A DNA stretch of 64,000 bases from NCBI GenBank assembly GCA_037576195.1, contig CM075101.1:33480001-33544000 (forward strand), written 5' to 3'. Shown here in pieces: positions 52,001 through 63,647 of the stretch. The stretch comes from Phytoseiulus persimilis. Lineage: Eukaryota > Arthropoda > Arachnida > Mesostigmata > Phytoseiidae. The first letter of the stretch is position 1. Each line of letters starts with the position of its first letter. Under the pieces are notes generated by a model, which did not search any database, was not told where the DNA came from, and saw only the letters and a program-made list of their open reading frames with translations. The translations under genes and the position numbers were made by a program.

Positions 52001-54188
52001 CTCCTTTTGGGTCCACACAAGTCCACACAACAACGTTATCCTTCTATTCTGTTCTTGTCCCTCAGTCTTAACGTCGGCCAGAAAAGAAGTTGTGCATGAT
52101 TATAAATATTCTGATAGGCGTTCCCCGCTAACACCTTTCCCCGCAAGATCGAGGAAGCCTGGTTTCAGGTGCATCGTACCCTCCAAGCATATCCAGGGAA
52201 TGCGTCTGCTTGCGACCACAGCTGATTCGTTTCCCACGCCGATACTCAATCGATTCACTATGACGGTTCCACGTGCGGCGAAACATTCGTGTCAGAATCG
52301 ACCACCGAAGAAGGAATGAAGCCCAAATACTCCCCGCATCCAGCTTTCACCGAATGTCAGATCGAAAGGCTTTCACAGAATGTCGACTTCGATCTGCAGC
52401 GCTCCGTCGGCGCCCCGGAGTGGCCGAGCTGATGCACGAATTCTCACTGAAATTGACATCAGACCCATGCGCCAGAAATTGACAGCGATACTGAGACATA
52501 TTTGAAGGTGATGACTGGCGAGTTTGACGACTTCGACGACTGAGAAACCTGACTCGATTTTATCGACAGATCTCGCAGTCAGTGGCGTACCGAGTCTCCG
52601 TAATGCCCGGAGCAGACCGGTGATTTGATGCATGACACATGAATATGAATGTACCTCCCGGCGAAGAGGTGAAGAATAACGCGCAAACTATGCTATAAAG
52701 ACTGTTAAGAGGAGGGCATCCGAGTCTCCGAAGAAGATAAACAAGCCGAGGGTTGGACTCAGCAAGGAATATAGAGATCAATGGACCCACAACACACACT
52801 TCCAGTGAGCAACATCGCTCCAAATTGATTCATCCCGTTCCTTCAGCAGGAACAGTGCGGCGAAAAATGAGACGAAAGGATATCCACCAGCTGCCTTGCA
52901 CCAGAATCACTTTTCTCTGAAACTCAAGACTCTAGCGAGCAACAAAAAACGAAAAGGTAAACGGAAGCCGCATTCGAGTGCGGAAAAGCTTCGGGGCACA
53001 GCTGCTGATGTCATAAAACTAATAGAGAGAAGCCTCACTTTTCGATTGGGACTCGATGCAACATTTTCCTTCACGTTCGCATGAGATTCTCCCCGCAAAC
53101 TCTGAGCAAGATACATTGGCCGCGAGCCATTCCGTTCCTAACCTCATCACGGTGAATTGCGCTCGAACGGACACGCGTGAGAGGCTGCGTGCTGTCTATC
53201 TGTGTATCTCAGACGCACGCTACAAACAGTCAATAAATAATGAACTCCGAGGTTCTGGAGACGAAGGTTCCCAATGAATAAACGCCGCTGATGTCTCGAT
53301 CCGAAATAGTTTCGATGAACCAGAGCATGGACGGCTTCCCCGCATGCAAGATACGGCAGGAATAGTCCGACCGCTCCCTCCCAGAAGCTGGCGCTCTTGA
53401 GGCATAGGGGACCGGAGCAGCACGTACTGCAAATAATGAACGAGTCTTGGATGGCAAAGTGGGCGTCCAACAAGGGCGTTTGCGACCGCCCGGCTCAAAT
53501 CCTCTTTCGCAAGATCAAATAGTACTCCTTTTCACGGCTCGCAGAACAGGCTGCTGAATTAAACAACGGAGTCGTCCGATAGGAGAACAGCACAACGAGT
53601 CCCTGGGGAGAAGTAAAAAATAGTTTGATTGCCCATCTGAGGGATTCCAAAGAGCTTGTTTTCCCGATGCTCGTTCGTTCCGTTCCACATTTTCGACGTC
53701 TCATTATCTACGTCCAGGCGCATACTCAGGATTCCGAGCAGAGGTGCCCACAATCTTTCCAGCAAGGGGAAACCTTGGGAAGAACTTTGTAACATTGAGC
53801 GTTAAGCCTGGACCTTCCTCTCCTACAGTACGAATTCGCGAGCTTGGGGAGATTCAGCCTCTCAGCCTGTGTCCACTACTGTCCACGTCCCTATCGAAAC
53901 CAGAGTTGGGCAGATTGGAATCAGGAGTGACTCGAATGAAAATAACCGACGAATCGGGTTGATCAGAATCGAGGGTTCAGACTCCAAACTATCCGACGAG
54001 GAAGTTGCTGGGTCGATCCGACTAGTTTTCATCGGCGCAGAAATCGAGCTCTCCCAGTTTCTCGTCCTGCATAGAAAAACTGTGCGTCATCCTCCCAGCC
54101 TTCGATCGCAGAAGAGAAGTCCAGAATCGGATCATTCCTCACCGAACAACGAGCAAAAGAAGAGCAGGTAGGAAAATTCCAGACTCAC

Positions 54189-54659
54189 GTTGACCACCCT
54201 GAAGTATGCAAGCACGTCTTCGCACGCGGAGCCTCGTGCACCCTTGGGAGAGAATAGTCGTGACGAGAGCGAGGCTGCGGATTCAGTGAAGCCATGATTT
54301 AGCATCAGGTACCCTGCCGAGTACGCAGCGCAATCGCTCGCCCATTTGTGGACTCCAGTCTCGGCCACTTCAGATCATCTCAAACTCCCTTTGAAAGACT
54401 CGAAACAATCGCTCGCCGTAATGATTCTTAATCTGACGATATAGTGGGTCCATGGTGCTGCCTCGACTCCACGAGCCAGTTCTTCTTTGATTCCAACTTC
54501 GAGCACGCGGGTTCTTACCATATTGCCACTGACCTCGAGTGCGACCGCCGAGACTTTTCTCGCTTCACGAGCTACGGCACTGCCTCCTTCTGAGGAGATC
54601 TTGAACAATCGCCGAGCATCACGAGAAGACGCGTTAGGCGTGAAGAGTCGATTTGACAT
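54189..54659 (-). CDS. Weak candidate exons of an unknown gene
   Basis: On the minus strand an ATG at 54659 opens a 94-codon frame, and after 47 codons there is a donor-like ATG|GTAAGA at 54519. A second open segment, 54368 to about 54189, ends in a donor-like AAC|GTGAGT. Its upstream limit would be an acceptor such as CTGAAG near 54369. The phases of these sites do not join cleanly, so the exon model is unresolved. I recognise no domain; the first segment is Ala/Arg/Ser-rich and helical in character. It lies about 750 bp downstream of the minus-strand membrane-protein gene and could be separate or spurious. Confidence 0.2.
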
Positions 54660-55371
54660 GATCCAATTAGGTGGGCTCTCTGCTCTACATTGGATCCTTT
54701 GCCATGCCGCTGATCAGAAAGGCGAATTGGCCTGGAAGTGCTTCTCTGCTCTGTCGCGACCCGAATCAACTCAAGGCGATGCATTCCGAAATCTTCCCAA
54801 TGAAGATTGCCTGCTGTCACCCCCGCGAGCAGGATTATCAACAGCTCTACCCGTTTATGTCAGCGCCAAACATCTCATTGGTTGTTTTCTCCTCTATACG
54901 GCCCGTATGTGACGGTTATTCCCCGTCAGGAGAAATCTCTCGTGCGGGGTCTGAATCACGAGGATAATTTGATTAATTCCGGGTCAACGAAGTTTTCCTT
55001 GGGAGAGAAAACTCTTTTCCTGAAATCGTTCGTTGCGATGTTTCCGGTGCTGTTGCGAGATCCGCCGGGACCGGAAAAACGATTCTTCGTAAGGTCATGA
55101 ACTGGTCGTTCCACCAGTGGACGTTTCCCCCGCTGGCTGGTAGTCGGCGGCCGCTGCTGCTCGACAGCGGTTCGCGCGGTTCAAATACCATCTTCCACTT
55201 CGGTGTCCGATCAGGGACAGCTGTAGTGGGAGTATCAACATCCCAATTTCCAAATCGGATCGGCGTTACGAACCCACGTCAAAAACGATTGAAACGAATA
55301 ATCTTGGGACTCTGACTCGGCTGTTCATAGTGCGGAAATATGATTCCGAGGCTCTCCCTGAAATATTTTCC
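54660..55371. other. Spacer downstream of the minus-strand ORF
   Basis: No recognised gene. Overlapping plus-strand frames (for example 54487-54912 and 54807-55100) lack motifs. Confidence 0.45.
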
Positions 55372-55377
55372 TTTATT
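55372..55377 (-). terminator. Polyadenylation signal AATAAA
   Basis: A canonical AATAAA on the minus strand lies about 32 bases after the TGA stop of the 440-codon ORF. Its position fits the 3' end of that gene and supports the ORF being real. Confidence 0.6.
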
Positions 55378-55408
55378 CAACGAACTTGACGGAAACTTAG
55401 CGGCCATT

Positions 55409-56731
55409 TCACTTGTGTGTGTTGATGGATTCTTGCAGAGCCAAAATCAGTGATTGGCACTGATGGAAATTTCCCGTGTCGTTAGGCGGTTCGAGCTCTG
55501 TATCGACAGCCTCTGCGCTGCGATGTTCCAAGTTTTTCAAATAAAAATCCAATATAACAACCACCTCCTGGAGCAGAATTCCCGCTTCGAGCCAGTGTGG
55601 ATTGAATTTGACCCAAACTCCGCTCGGCTTCACGGAACTGCTCCGATCTCCTGCTTGAGGGTCCGCCGCTGTTCCGTCGCAAGGAACCAGGGATACTCCT
55701 ACGTGCAGCAGGGCGAGAGGAATGTCCTCATTCTCAGAAATCGTTTTGAGGGAGCCAATACCGACGAAAAGCTGATCGAGGAGGGTTTCCATCTTCTTGA
55801 TGCACGTGTTTTCGGAGAGAAACCTGATGATGGAGACTTCGTCCTCGTGAGCCCACGCGATGGCGAGCAAGCGTTCGGTCGGGAAATTGGAAACCACGAG
55901 ATGCGGCTGAATCAATTTGTCCAGAGAGTCCGTCAAGAAAAACAAGTGGCGAATGTCCGGCAACCTGCATAGGCCATGATCACAATAGTGACTGGTCCGT
56001 AAGGTTTGGAAGATTTTTAGGTCTCGTTCTATTTCCTCGAGGTTCTTACCTTCCACAGATATCACTTTGAGTCTAAGGTTCTCGCCTACACAGCGGAGCA
56101 AGAACAGAGTGGAGCTTAGCTCCTCGATGGAAACTACTTTTAGAACGTTGAAGAGAGTTGCGAAGTTATGTACCTCGCATCTATGGCAGGTCAGTGCAGG
56201 GTCATTGAAGGTTTCCGATGAGAATGTATCTTCCTCGTCATCAGATTCCTCGAGGATCCGTTGTGCTGTCTGGTCTGCCACCAACTCAGTGGTACGGAGC
56301 TTTTTCTTCTGAGCTATTTCACCCGCTCCTTCTTCTGGCCCGTCCTCCAACCGGTAAGCTGATCCTGGCTGCCATGTTTCGGGATAGTCGTCGACGTAAT
56401 CGATCGGCACGCCTCCCAACTGAAGCAGTTTACATTTGGTTCTCTGAAGTTGGCTCCGGATAATCAGGAGACTCCAGACGGCCATCAGGAGTATCAGGCT
56501 GAAAAACGATATGGTCCCTTCCGTTGACCATGGCCACAACCCGAGCAGCGCGAGGAGTTGGGAAGACGTTCCGGTTTCTTGACCTTGATACACAATAACG
56601 GAAGTCGGTTTCGATTCGATATGGCGAAGTCTTTTGGGAGAACTCACGATTCCCAATGCTTCACACAACCAGTGCAAGGCTCGCTTATCACAGAGGTAGG
56701 AGAACAACTCTTGGAAGGCTCTCAGCAGCAT
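55409..56731 (-). CDS. Unrecognised single-pass membrane protein, intronless
   Basis: The longest uninterrupted frame in the window. The frame is open upstream to 56861 but the first in-frame ATG is at 56731, giving 440 residues. I do not recognise the family. Visible features, numbered from that Met, are an amphipathic N-terminus (RAFQELFSYL), one strong hydrophobic segment at about 73-91 (TISFFSLILLMAVWSLLII) with basic residues just after it, a charged stretch with the acidic cluster EESDDEED at 161-168, and a CHRC motif at 182-185. After these comes a leucine-rich, probably folded region with a second cysteine pair (YCDHGLC). There is no cleavable signal peptide, so a single membrane anchor with a large C-terminal domain is the simplest model. 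AATAAA follows the stop. Antisense frames are much shorter. An additional 5' exon cannot be excluded. Confidence 0.72.
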   Translation of the reverse strand: MLLRAFQELFSYLCDKRALHWLCEALGIVSSPKRLRHIESKPTSVIVYQGQETGTSSQLLALLGLWPWSTEGTISFFSLILLMAVWSLLIIRSQLQRTKCKLLQLGGVPIDYVDDYPETWQPGSAYRLEDGPEEGAGEIAQKKKLRTTELVADQTAQRILEESDDEEDTFSSETFNDPALTCHRCEVHNFATLFNVLKVVSIEELSSTLFLLRCVGENLRLKVISVEGKNLEEIERDLKIFQTLRTSHYCDHGLCRLPDIRHLFFLTDSLDKLIQPHLVVSNFPTERLLAIAWAHEDEVSIIRFLSENTCIKKMETLLDQLFVGIGSLKTISENEDIPLALLHVGVSLVPCDGTAADPQAGDRSSSVKPSGVWVKFNPHWLEAGILLQEVVVILDFYLKNLEHRSAEAVDTELEPPNDTGNFHQCQSLILALQESINTHK

Positions 56732-56861
56732 CGTCGTCGTCGGAAGAAGGTCACTATCACTCTGTTCCACTGCGTTTGGCGCGTCGTTGTTTTCTCGATC
56801 CAGATAGTGTTTCAACGAGTCATCGCAGATTTGCGCGCCAAAGTCAAAGGCTCGACGTTCT

Positions 56862-59800
56862 CACGGGAGTCTACAGCGGAGAACGATTTTCGCTTGAAAT
56901 CGTATCGAAGTTTCTTCAACGTATAGAAAAATTTATGGGTGTGGATTTCGATATCAAATGACGTCGTGGGATGTGTTCGCCTATCGGCCTGGCCTTTCTG
57001 ATATCGAAGCTTTCGGCAGAGAGAGGCAGCTTGGCAATTCCCCTGCCCGATGAGGGTGAAATACCTTCTGGTTGACATCCCGCGTGTTCTCAACCATGGC
57101 TCCGAAACCATACTCGAGCTCACGACCCACGGGTGCTCCGAGAAGAGTAGCACCATAATGTCTTGTGAGGCATACGCTCCGCTCAGTCGAGCATGCGGGA
57201 TAGGAGCATTTGAGATCGACGTCATTCCCACGAGGGGAAGGTGAATAATGACTTTGTGCGCTTCCAGCGGGTTCACTTCGAAGAGGAGGTCGGATGGGAG
57301 AAAATACTGTTCGTCGACAGCAGAAGATGCTGGCTATCTCAGTTTCAACGGCGAGGAGACCTCAGAGCCCGAGACCTACTCACCAGGCGGGCTTCAAATG
57401 TTCGAATCATTCTAGAATGCTCTGTCAAATTGATTCCAGCGCCTTCGACATGATTGAAGCTGGCTGGGGAACCGATTAACTGTCGCTCTCCCGCCGATAC
57501 GACTGATCGAAAGGACGATCGTTCGGAAGCGTTCTATAGCACGTTCAAATGCCTCGCTCCCACGGAATCTCGAAAGCATGAAGAGATACGAACGAGCCAA
57601 GCGACACATCACTGATCCTCGCGGTCGCCCTTTCTCCGCCCGTACTGCTTCTGTTTCGAAGCGTGCCATACGAAATGGAAGAGACCTCGTTGGCCCAATA
57701 TAGAGTAAATCAGACACAGAGCCTCCCCCTGGACCACAGCGAATGATGAGAGCACAATGACTGAAGTCTGAACCATCATCACGGTTGTTGTATCCGCCAT
57801 CTTATGGAGTCGACTAATCTCAGCTGGAAAGACTAAATGAAACTATCTTCCGGCTCCACTCTATTCTCAAATCTATCTCGGTGATGTCAAGGAGGCGGCG
57901 ACATCCAAATCGTATTCGCCTCCATTATCGAGAGATCAACCCCTCCTCGCACGTGGTTTGTAATTGAATATCGAATTCTGGAGCGAAGCGGAGAGCGTCG
58001 ATGCCTCCGAGAGCCCGTTTTCCTGACAACCTTCCCGGATTTTCGTGGGCCCACAGCTTGTTTCCATCGGTGATCGCCCAGCAGTCACCTAGATAGTCTT
58101 GGACACTTCGACGTTTGGAACGTCATTTCGACGAATTATCCCCCTGGGTTTGCCGAGAAATTGAATTTCCCGTACTCGGTCGTAACAAGAACTAGGGATG
58201 CGAGCTCTGGTGGTCCCATTCACCTCAAGGAAGCATCGATAGCCAATGAAAAACACCATCTCAATTGTTCGGGTATTTCATTGGAGCCATATCTGAATCC
58301 GCGCCGAAATGTCCATTGCGCCAAACTATAGGCGCCGGAATGACCGCGCCAAGATGTCCTGGACAACTCCAGAAGCCCCTTCGTCAACTCCTATCAGGAT
58401 CAGTAAACCTTTCGAGGCATAACTTAATGACGCTGACGTTGGATTCCAACGAAAGCTCGCGGGGCGACGGTCCGAGAACTCAGTAGAAGTTCTACAAGAC
58501 GCAAGATATCATGATGTAGCACAGATAAGGTGTCATGACGAGATGTTCTCCGCTCGAGCCTTGAGTGTGGGGTCAGCGGGATTCCCCGGGACGGAAGTGG
58601 GATGCGGCAAAGAAAACTAGCCGAGAAACACTGATCTGGCGGATACGCTTTTCTGAAACCGAAGTGGGGCTTCACTTCTTTTTATCTCAGAAACAGAACC
58701 ATTGATTCACTCCGCAACAGGGATGGAGAATATTCTCTGGCACATCGATGAACGACTTCCAAGGCCTCGCTGCTCAGTTCCTCATACGTCAATGGAAACT
58801 GAAACCCGTATAAGCTCTCGTCTCAGAGATCGGTGCTGAGCTCCCGAGTGCTCCTCGACTATGTGGAAATATCCACCTCAAAGATTCCTGAAGAAACTCG
58901 ATTTACGATACTAGACAATAGGATCGTCAATCTGAGACTGCCGTCGCTCATCGTCCGACGTATAAAATCGACGAAGTTCGGACCCGTAGCATCCAAGCTC
59001 AGCCGATTGAAATATCCACGGTTTGTTCCGGGAAGAATCCTGGATGCTTCCTGACTGGAACGATCTTCATGTTCTGCGGTGTGGAATCTCCCGCCGTCCC
59101 GGAACCACAAGTTGTCTCGTTCACTCTCCCGTGGAACTCGTTTCCTTCTAAATAACTAGCGGCCATACTTCAGTCTATTCTCCGCGTTGCTGGGGATACG
59201 ATGGAGGCCGTCAACTTCTCCGATCGAGGGCGCCAAAACTAGAACTTTGTAGAGCGAAGACAAGCTCGAGACAGCATGAGCACCAATGAAATTATTCCCA
59301 TTGACCCACTCCTCCCACTCACCGCTACACTCTTCAAAACCTGATTTTGGCTGCAGGTGCGGAGTTGACTGGAATGGGTCGCGCGCTTCTGCAAGGATAC
59401 TCTGATGGCAACAAGGAAGCGGTATTCCACATGATGAAGCCCTTGAACGAAGCAATTCCCTTTAGAGGAGGAGTCGTTTGCTTTGGGCACCACCAACTCC
59501 TCTTCCGCCTCCTCCTGGAGTTGGGAGACTTGTATGAGCGCATCGTCGCTCTTCTGCGGTACCGGGCACTCGGTCCGATGGGATCCGAGAGTACCCAACG
59601 ACGTCCCGAGGCAGGCGAGTGCACTATGAAGCTCGATGCGGGAGCACGGCCGGATGCCAGTGATCCACAGGGTGTGTACGCCAAGCTGCAAGAATTTGGT
59701 CCGAGACAACCACTGTGTGAAATGTTTCAACGTCAACAATCCAGGACTCCGTGGGGGAATATTGTCATGCTGACGAACCACGAGAGAGGTTATCGATCGT

Positions 59801-60576
59801 GACCGGGCACACCTCATCACCTCCGCAGAAACCGCGAATTATTCTTTGGGCTCTAGTCAGACCACTTCGACTGCATCAACGATCCAGTCTTCCGTCCAGT
59901 CCGCTATCCCGATCATTGAAGTTTTCAGGTTCTCTTTTTCAGTTTGAGAAGTTGGATCAGAACTCTGATTTCCAGGGCTCGCCAAAGTTCACCGTCATCT
60001 TTTCCGTGGTTCTGGGAAAACTGGCAGGAAAATCGTCAATGCTCAAGAAATTGAAGGTTTTCATTCGAGCCGGGAACCGTTAGTCGGGCCCAGTCGACGA
60101 CTTTTTCCACCCCAAGAATCACCTGCCTATTATTTCATCTCCCAGAAGGAACATGTCTGTTGATCGCCGCGAACGGATCCTAGTTCGAATGGGGAACTTT
60201 GATTTGTCGCGACTATTTCGAGCCGTTATGTCTCCTGCCGTGTTGTCGGTAGGTTTCCAGGCGGGGACACGAGATCAAAACCATGTGAATTTCGGGGTGA
60301 AAAATGAAGGCAACGGATCGAAACGGTGACTCCTAATCGGGTAATTCAGATCAGAACAAGGAACTCCAACTTCTGCTGTCGGAAGTGCTCTCAAATCGGG
60401 TTCCCTGAAGAGTTTCAGGCAGTTTCTCACGGTAGGAGGTAAGTACTCGCAACGATTTCGCCCGTTCCGGCGAGCGAATCCTAGGTTGGGCTCGAGAGGA
60501 GTTTCTGTTTTTCATTCTCCAATATCGGTCAAGGATTCACGACCTCCCAGCCAGTTCTCTAATGAAAAAAAAAACT
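56862..60576. other. No recognised gene
   Basis: Open frames of 150-193 codons occur on both strands, notably 59239-59820 (minus, from ATG 59817) opposite 59347-59802 (plus). Neither strand shows a known domain, and the overlap of two long frames makes a chance origin likely. A run of ten A residues lies just before the tandem repeat, near 60564-60574. Confidence 0.45.
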
Positions 60577-61172
60577 GGGTCAAGTTCAGCTGCTGAACTA
60601 GTGGTTCCGTAGGCTTAAGTTCCACATCGATCTGATCAACGACCAGTAAATTGGAAGCAAGCCGCTGACGGCAGAGCGAGTAATAAGTGCTAGTCGACAG
60701 TGCCGCGAAGCACAACTCTGGGTGGTGTCAGTTTCGTTGCGGCTAGCTCCGGCACAAAAAGCGAACCCTCGCCGGTAGAATCTAAGCCCACTTTCAAGGA
60801 AATCGGGGTCAAGTTCAGTAGCTGAATCAGTGGTTCCGTAGGCTTACGTTCCACATCGATCTCATCAACGACCAGTATCATGGATGCGAGCCGCTAACGG
60901 CAAAACGAGTGATTCACGCTACTCGACAGTGCCGCAAAGCTCAACCCCGGGTGGTTTCCGTTTCCGCCACAACACGCGAACCCTCGCCGGTAGAATGTGA
61001 GCCTACATTAAAATAGGGCCAAGTTCAGTAGCTGAAGTAGTAATTCCGCAGGCTCACGTTCCACATCGATCTCTCGTGTGCTCCTCGACAGTAGCGCAAA
61101 GCACAACTCTGGGTTGTTTCAGTTTCGTTGCGGCTAGCTTTCGGCACAACACGCTAAGCCTCGCCGGCAAAA
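60577..61172. repeat. Three-unit tandem repeat, 210-230 bp
   Basis: Unit starts at 60577, 60806 and 61016 each begin GGGTCAAGTTCAG or GGGCCAAGTTCAG, continue with a GTGGTTCCGTAGGCTTA-like segment and CCACATCGATCT, and end with ACCCTCGCCGG or its variant. The third unit is shortened by an internal deletion after CATCGATCTC. A head fragment occurs alone at 19544-19590. The array has no coding content and could be a short satellite or repeated ends of a mobile element. Confidence 0.85.
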
Positions 61173-62836
61173 ACAGCAAAAACTACGAAGGCTACCATAA
61201 TGATTCAGCCCGAAGTACATGCCCTCCAGATCCGCAGGAAGACATTGCGGTTATCGAGACTCGTAGTAGGGACAAACTCGGATGAGAACGGCCAACGATC
61301 TTGAGCAGATAGTCCGGATCGGATGAAAGCTCCTGGTTGCGGCCGAACGAGTCCCTATTGTGATGTCACACTCCATATCAAACTTCGTTCTCCACAACTA
61401 CACCGCTACCATCTGCGCATATTTTGGGTGTGGACGCTGCCTCGTCTGCGTTCCTACTGGTCAGGGTTTTGAGTGGATGTCGAAACATTCGTCAATAGTC
61501 TCTCTTAAGCTCGGCCCAGGGATCACTGAGCCCTTGGCTCTGTGCGCTGAATCCGGAGGCGTAGCTGGGAGTCAGGTCCATTGGAATTCAGCAGCTCAGG
61601 GCCCTCGAGTTGAGCCGGCACGTTTTCAGGTCTGGGCCCGGCCTCCGGGAAAAGCTTCGAACCACCCGATCTCCGTGGAAGGGCGACGAGTGCGGCCTGG
61701 GGCGGAATCGGCCAACCTCCGCGATGTCGCCCCTCCACTGATTATCATTTTTCCAATTGACAGCATCGCTATCTCGCAAACAGCTCCTTCAATGCTCCAC
61801 TACTCGACAACCAAGGAACGACTACTCTAACTTAGCTGCTGCGCGCTCAGTTGGCTTGAGGTCTACGAACCTTACCGGTTTTGGGAGAGGCAATCGCGGA
61901 AGACCACAAACCTGCGGTGACATCGTGACGAATGCCCGCTGTAGGGTTGTGGAACTGGAGCAGGACGGATTCTGTCAACATGACCGCTTGCTGATGTTAG
62001 GATCCGTCAGGACACTTCTTTCGTGTCTCTTTATCATTGGCTCATTGCATTGGAAGTAGGCACGTCGTTTTGTTACAATCGCCTTCGAGATCTATGCTCG
62101 AGAATAGCGACACGAAGAGATAGAGAAGCCGCCCTCGAAAACTGCCGTCCGGGATTCTCCCCAGGCCTGTCCCCTATGAGCTCCGTCGAAGTCATTGATG
62201 TCTCGCCCTTGGTATCAGTGAGATCATTTTCTCTAGCTCTCATGAATGCCCCCAGCTCGTGGCAGACTCCTCTCATGTCAGTGGAAGCCAGAGATCCGCT
62301 GAATTTTCCAGACAAGGACTCCCAATTCTTCTTTTCATCGGCAACGAATCATGCGTTAACAGGCTTTCATGGTAGAGAGCTTCGACAGGGAGTCATCGTA
62401 ATCACCACAATATTCTCCAGTAGTAACGTAGTCTCTAACAATGTCACATGCGTCGAATTCGACCCGGGAAACGGAGTCGAGTCGCCCCAGGTTCCGAAAG
62501 AAGCGAGGACTCGGATTCGAAAGAATCGTGCGTTGAAGAAAGCTACGAACTGCGCGATCGGAGTTGAAATGGCCGAACAGCATACCGGAACGCGCAGTAA
62601 GCGGTTCGCGCTGAGGCTTATCACCCACGACGATTCTAGGGTCGTACAACGTATGATCGAATAATGGGCGCTACACGACAACCTAGATGAGGGCCTCCTC
62701 GACTCATATTGAAAGGAGCGAGGGGACATGGAGAGCCATTGAGCAATTGTAACAACAATTTTCGTTGATGCCGGAACGTATCAACGATACTGAGAAACGT
62801 TCGAAAATCTCGGCGCGAACCCGTCTTCAGATCTGA
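61173..62836. other. No recognised gene; one long open frame
   Basis: A 213-codon plus-strand frame runs from GTG 62023 to 62664, without an ATG for about the first 50 codons. It is basic near its end and just precedes the reverse-transcriptase relic in the same direction, so it could be upstream LINE sequence, but I recognise no endonuclease motif. A 156-codon frame at 61360-61830 has no recognisable features. A GGCCTGGGGCGGAATCGGCC-like segment near 61700 resembles one near 16090, hinting at another dispersed repeat. Confidence 0.4.
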
Positions 62837-63647
62837 TTGACTTCGGCTATGATTGTGAACAAAAGTTCTCGATCGTATTCTTGGGGTCCCGTGACATTCC
62901 TGAAGGATCCAGGAACGGGAGGGCGTCCCTGTTCCGGAGACCCAACTCATTATCTCACTACATATGGACCCATTACGGTTTCCGATGTCCCACATCGAGT
63001 GTTCACCAAGGCCATTCGTACACACTTGGAAAAATGGACAGATGAGCTCTCAGAGGGGCTAGCTGTTTTCAGGGACGGTCGCAGGGCAGAAAACAGCTTG
63101 CTTTTCTTCCAATTGGTAATCGAGCTCGGGAGAGCCCGCCGAGAAAGCTTGATATACGTGTTCCTTGATGCCACGGAATCTTATGATGGATTCGATCGTC
63201 GGGAGCTCAGGCATACATTGGAGGAAAGCGAAATGAATCCAGCCTCAATCGAACTGCCATGTTTGCGGGACGAGTGCAACCACGCAGTCCTTAAGCACAG
63301 GTGTTTTGTCGCAGAGCCGTTGTCACTAACAATGGGGCTCTGCTCCATACGCCTGCTCTCTCCTACGCTATTCTCCCCATACCTGCATTGCTCATCTGGA
63401 ACGACAACTCATCAACAAAAGGCTGGATTCCGGAGTTCTAAAGAAGAGGGATTGCTGGATTGTGAAAGAAGATGAATGTCTCAATACGTCGGAATTGTTG
63501 TTCGCCGACAATCTCCTCCCCGTTGCTGGCTTGGCCAAAAGGTTGATGGAAGTGGAAACGCTCATTGAAGTGGCATCGGATTTCAGGGGATGGACGTACC
63601 GAACGGTCCGAAAGATATTCCGGGACCGACTCATCTGCCGGAACTGA
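62837..63647 (+). pseudogene. LINE-type reverse transcriptase relic
   Basis: Two overlapping plus-strand frames (62837-63475 and 63462-63647) together follow the order of non-LTR retrotransposon RT. There is a HRVFTKAIRTHLEKW segment, LSEGLAVFRDGRRAENSLLF (standing for the usual QAGFRKGRST region), IYVFLDATESYDG (motif A, FxDxxxxYD), LLSPTLFSPYL (motif B, with its QG lost) and ELLFADNLL (motif C, where the usual YADD/FADD ends in Asn). The frame changes between motifs B and C. The altered motifs B and C and the frameshift mean it cannot be active. The clade is not assigned and the 5' part was not identified. Confidence 0.8.

Larger units (their letters stand above)
32708..54188. other. About 21 kb without a recognisable gene
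   Basis: Several frames of 130-170 codons exist (33517-33993 plus, 34241-34750 minus, 37597-38103 minus, 38118-38558 plus, 45491-45967 plus, 50653-51114 plus). They lack domains, many overlap equally long antisense frames, and none is bounded by a convincing splice pair. They may be chance, intronic or very decayed. Distinct sequence structures inside the stretch are listed separately. Confidence 0.5.

Noticed and set aside
53230-53710. Minus-strand open segment after a strong acceptor-like site (TTACTTCTCCCCAG) as an exon of a transporter
   Set aside because: All three frames contain stops or lack recognisable membrane-transporter motifs; evidence rests on one splice-like site.
59239-59820. 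193-codon minus-strand frame opposite a 151-codon plus-strand frame
   Set aside because: No recognisable domain on either strand, and the equal antisense openness argues for chance.
62023-62664. 213-codon frame before the RT relic as a LINE endonuclease
   Set aside because: No endonuclease catalytic motifs could be identified and it lacks an early ATG; kept only as a possibility.
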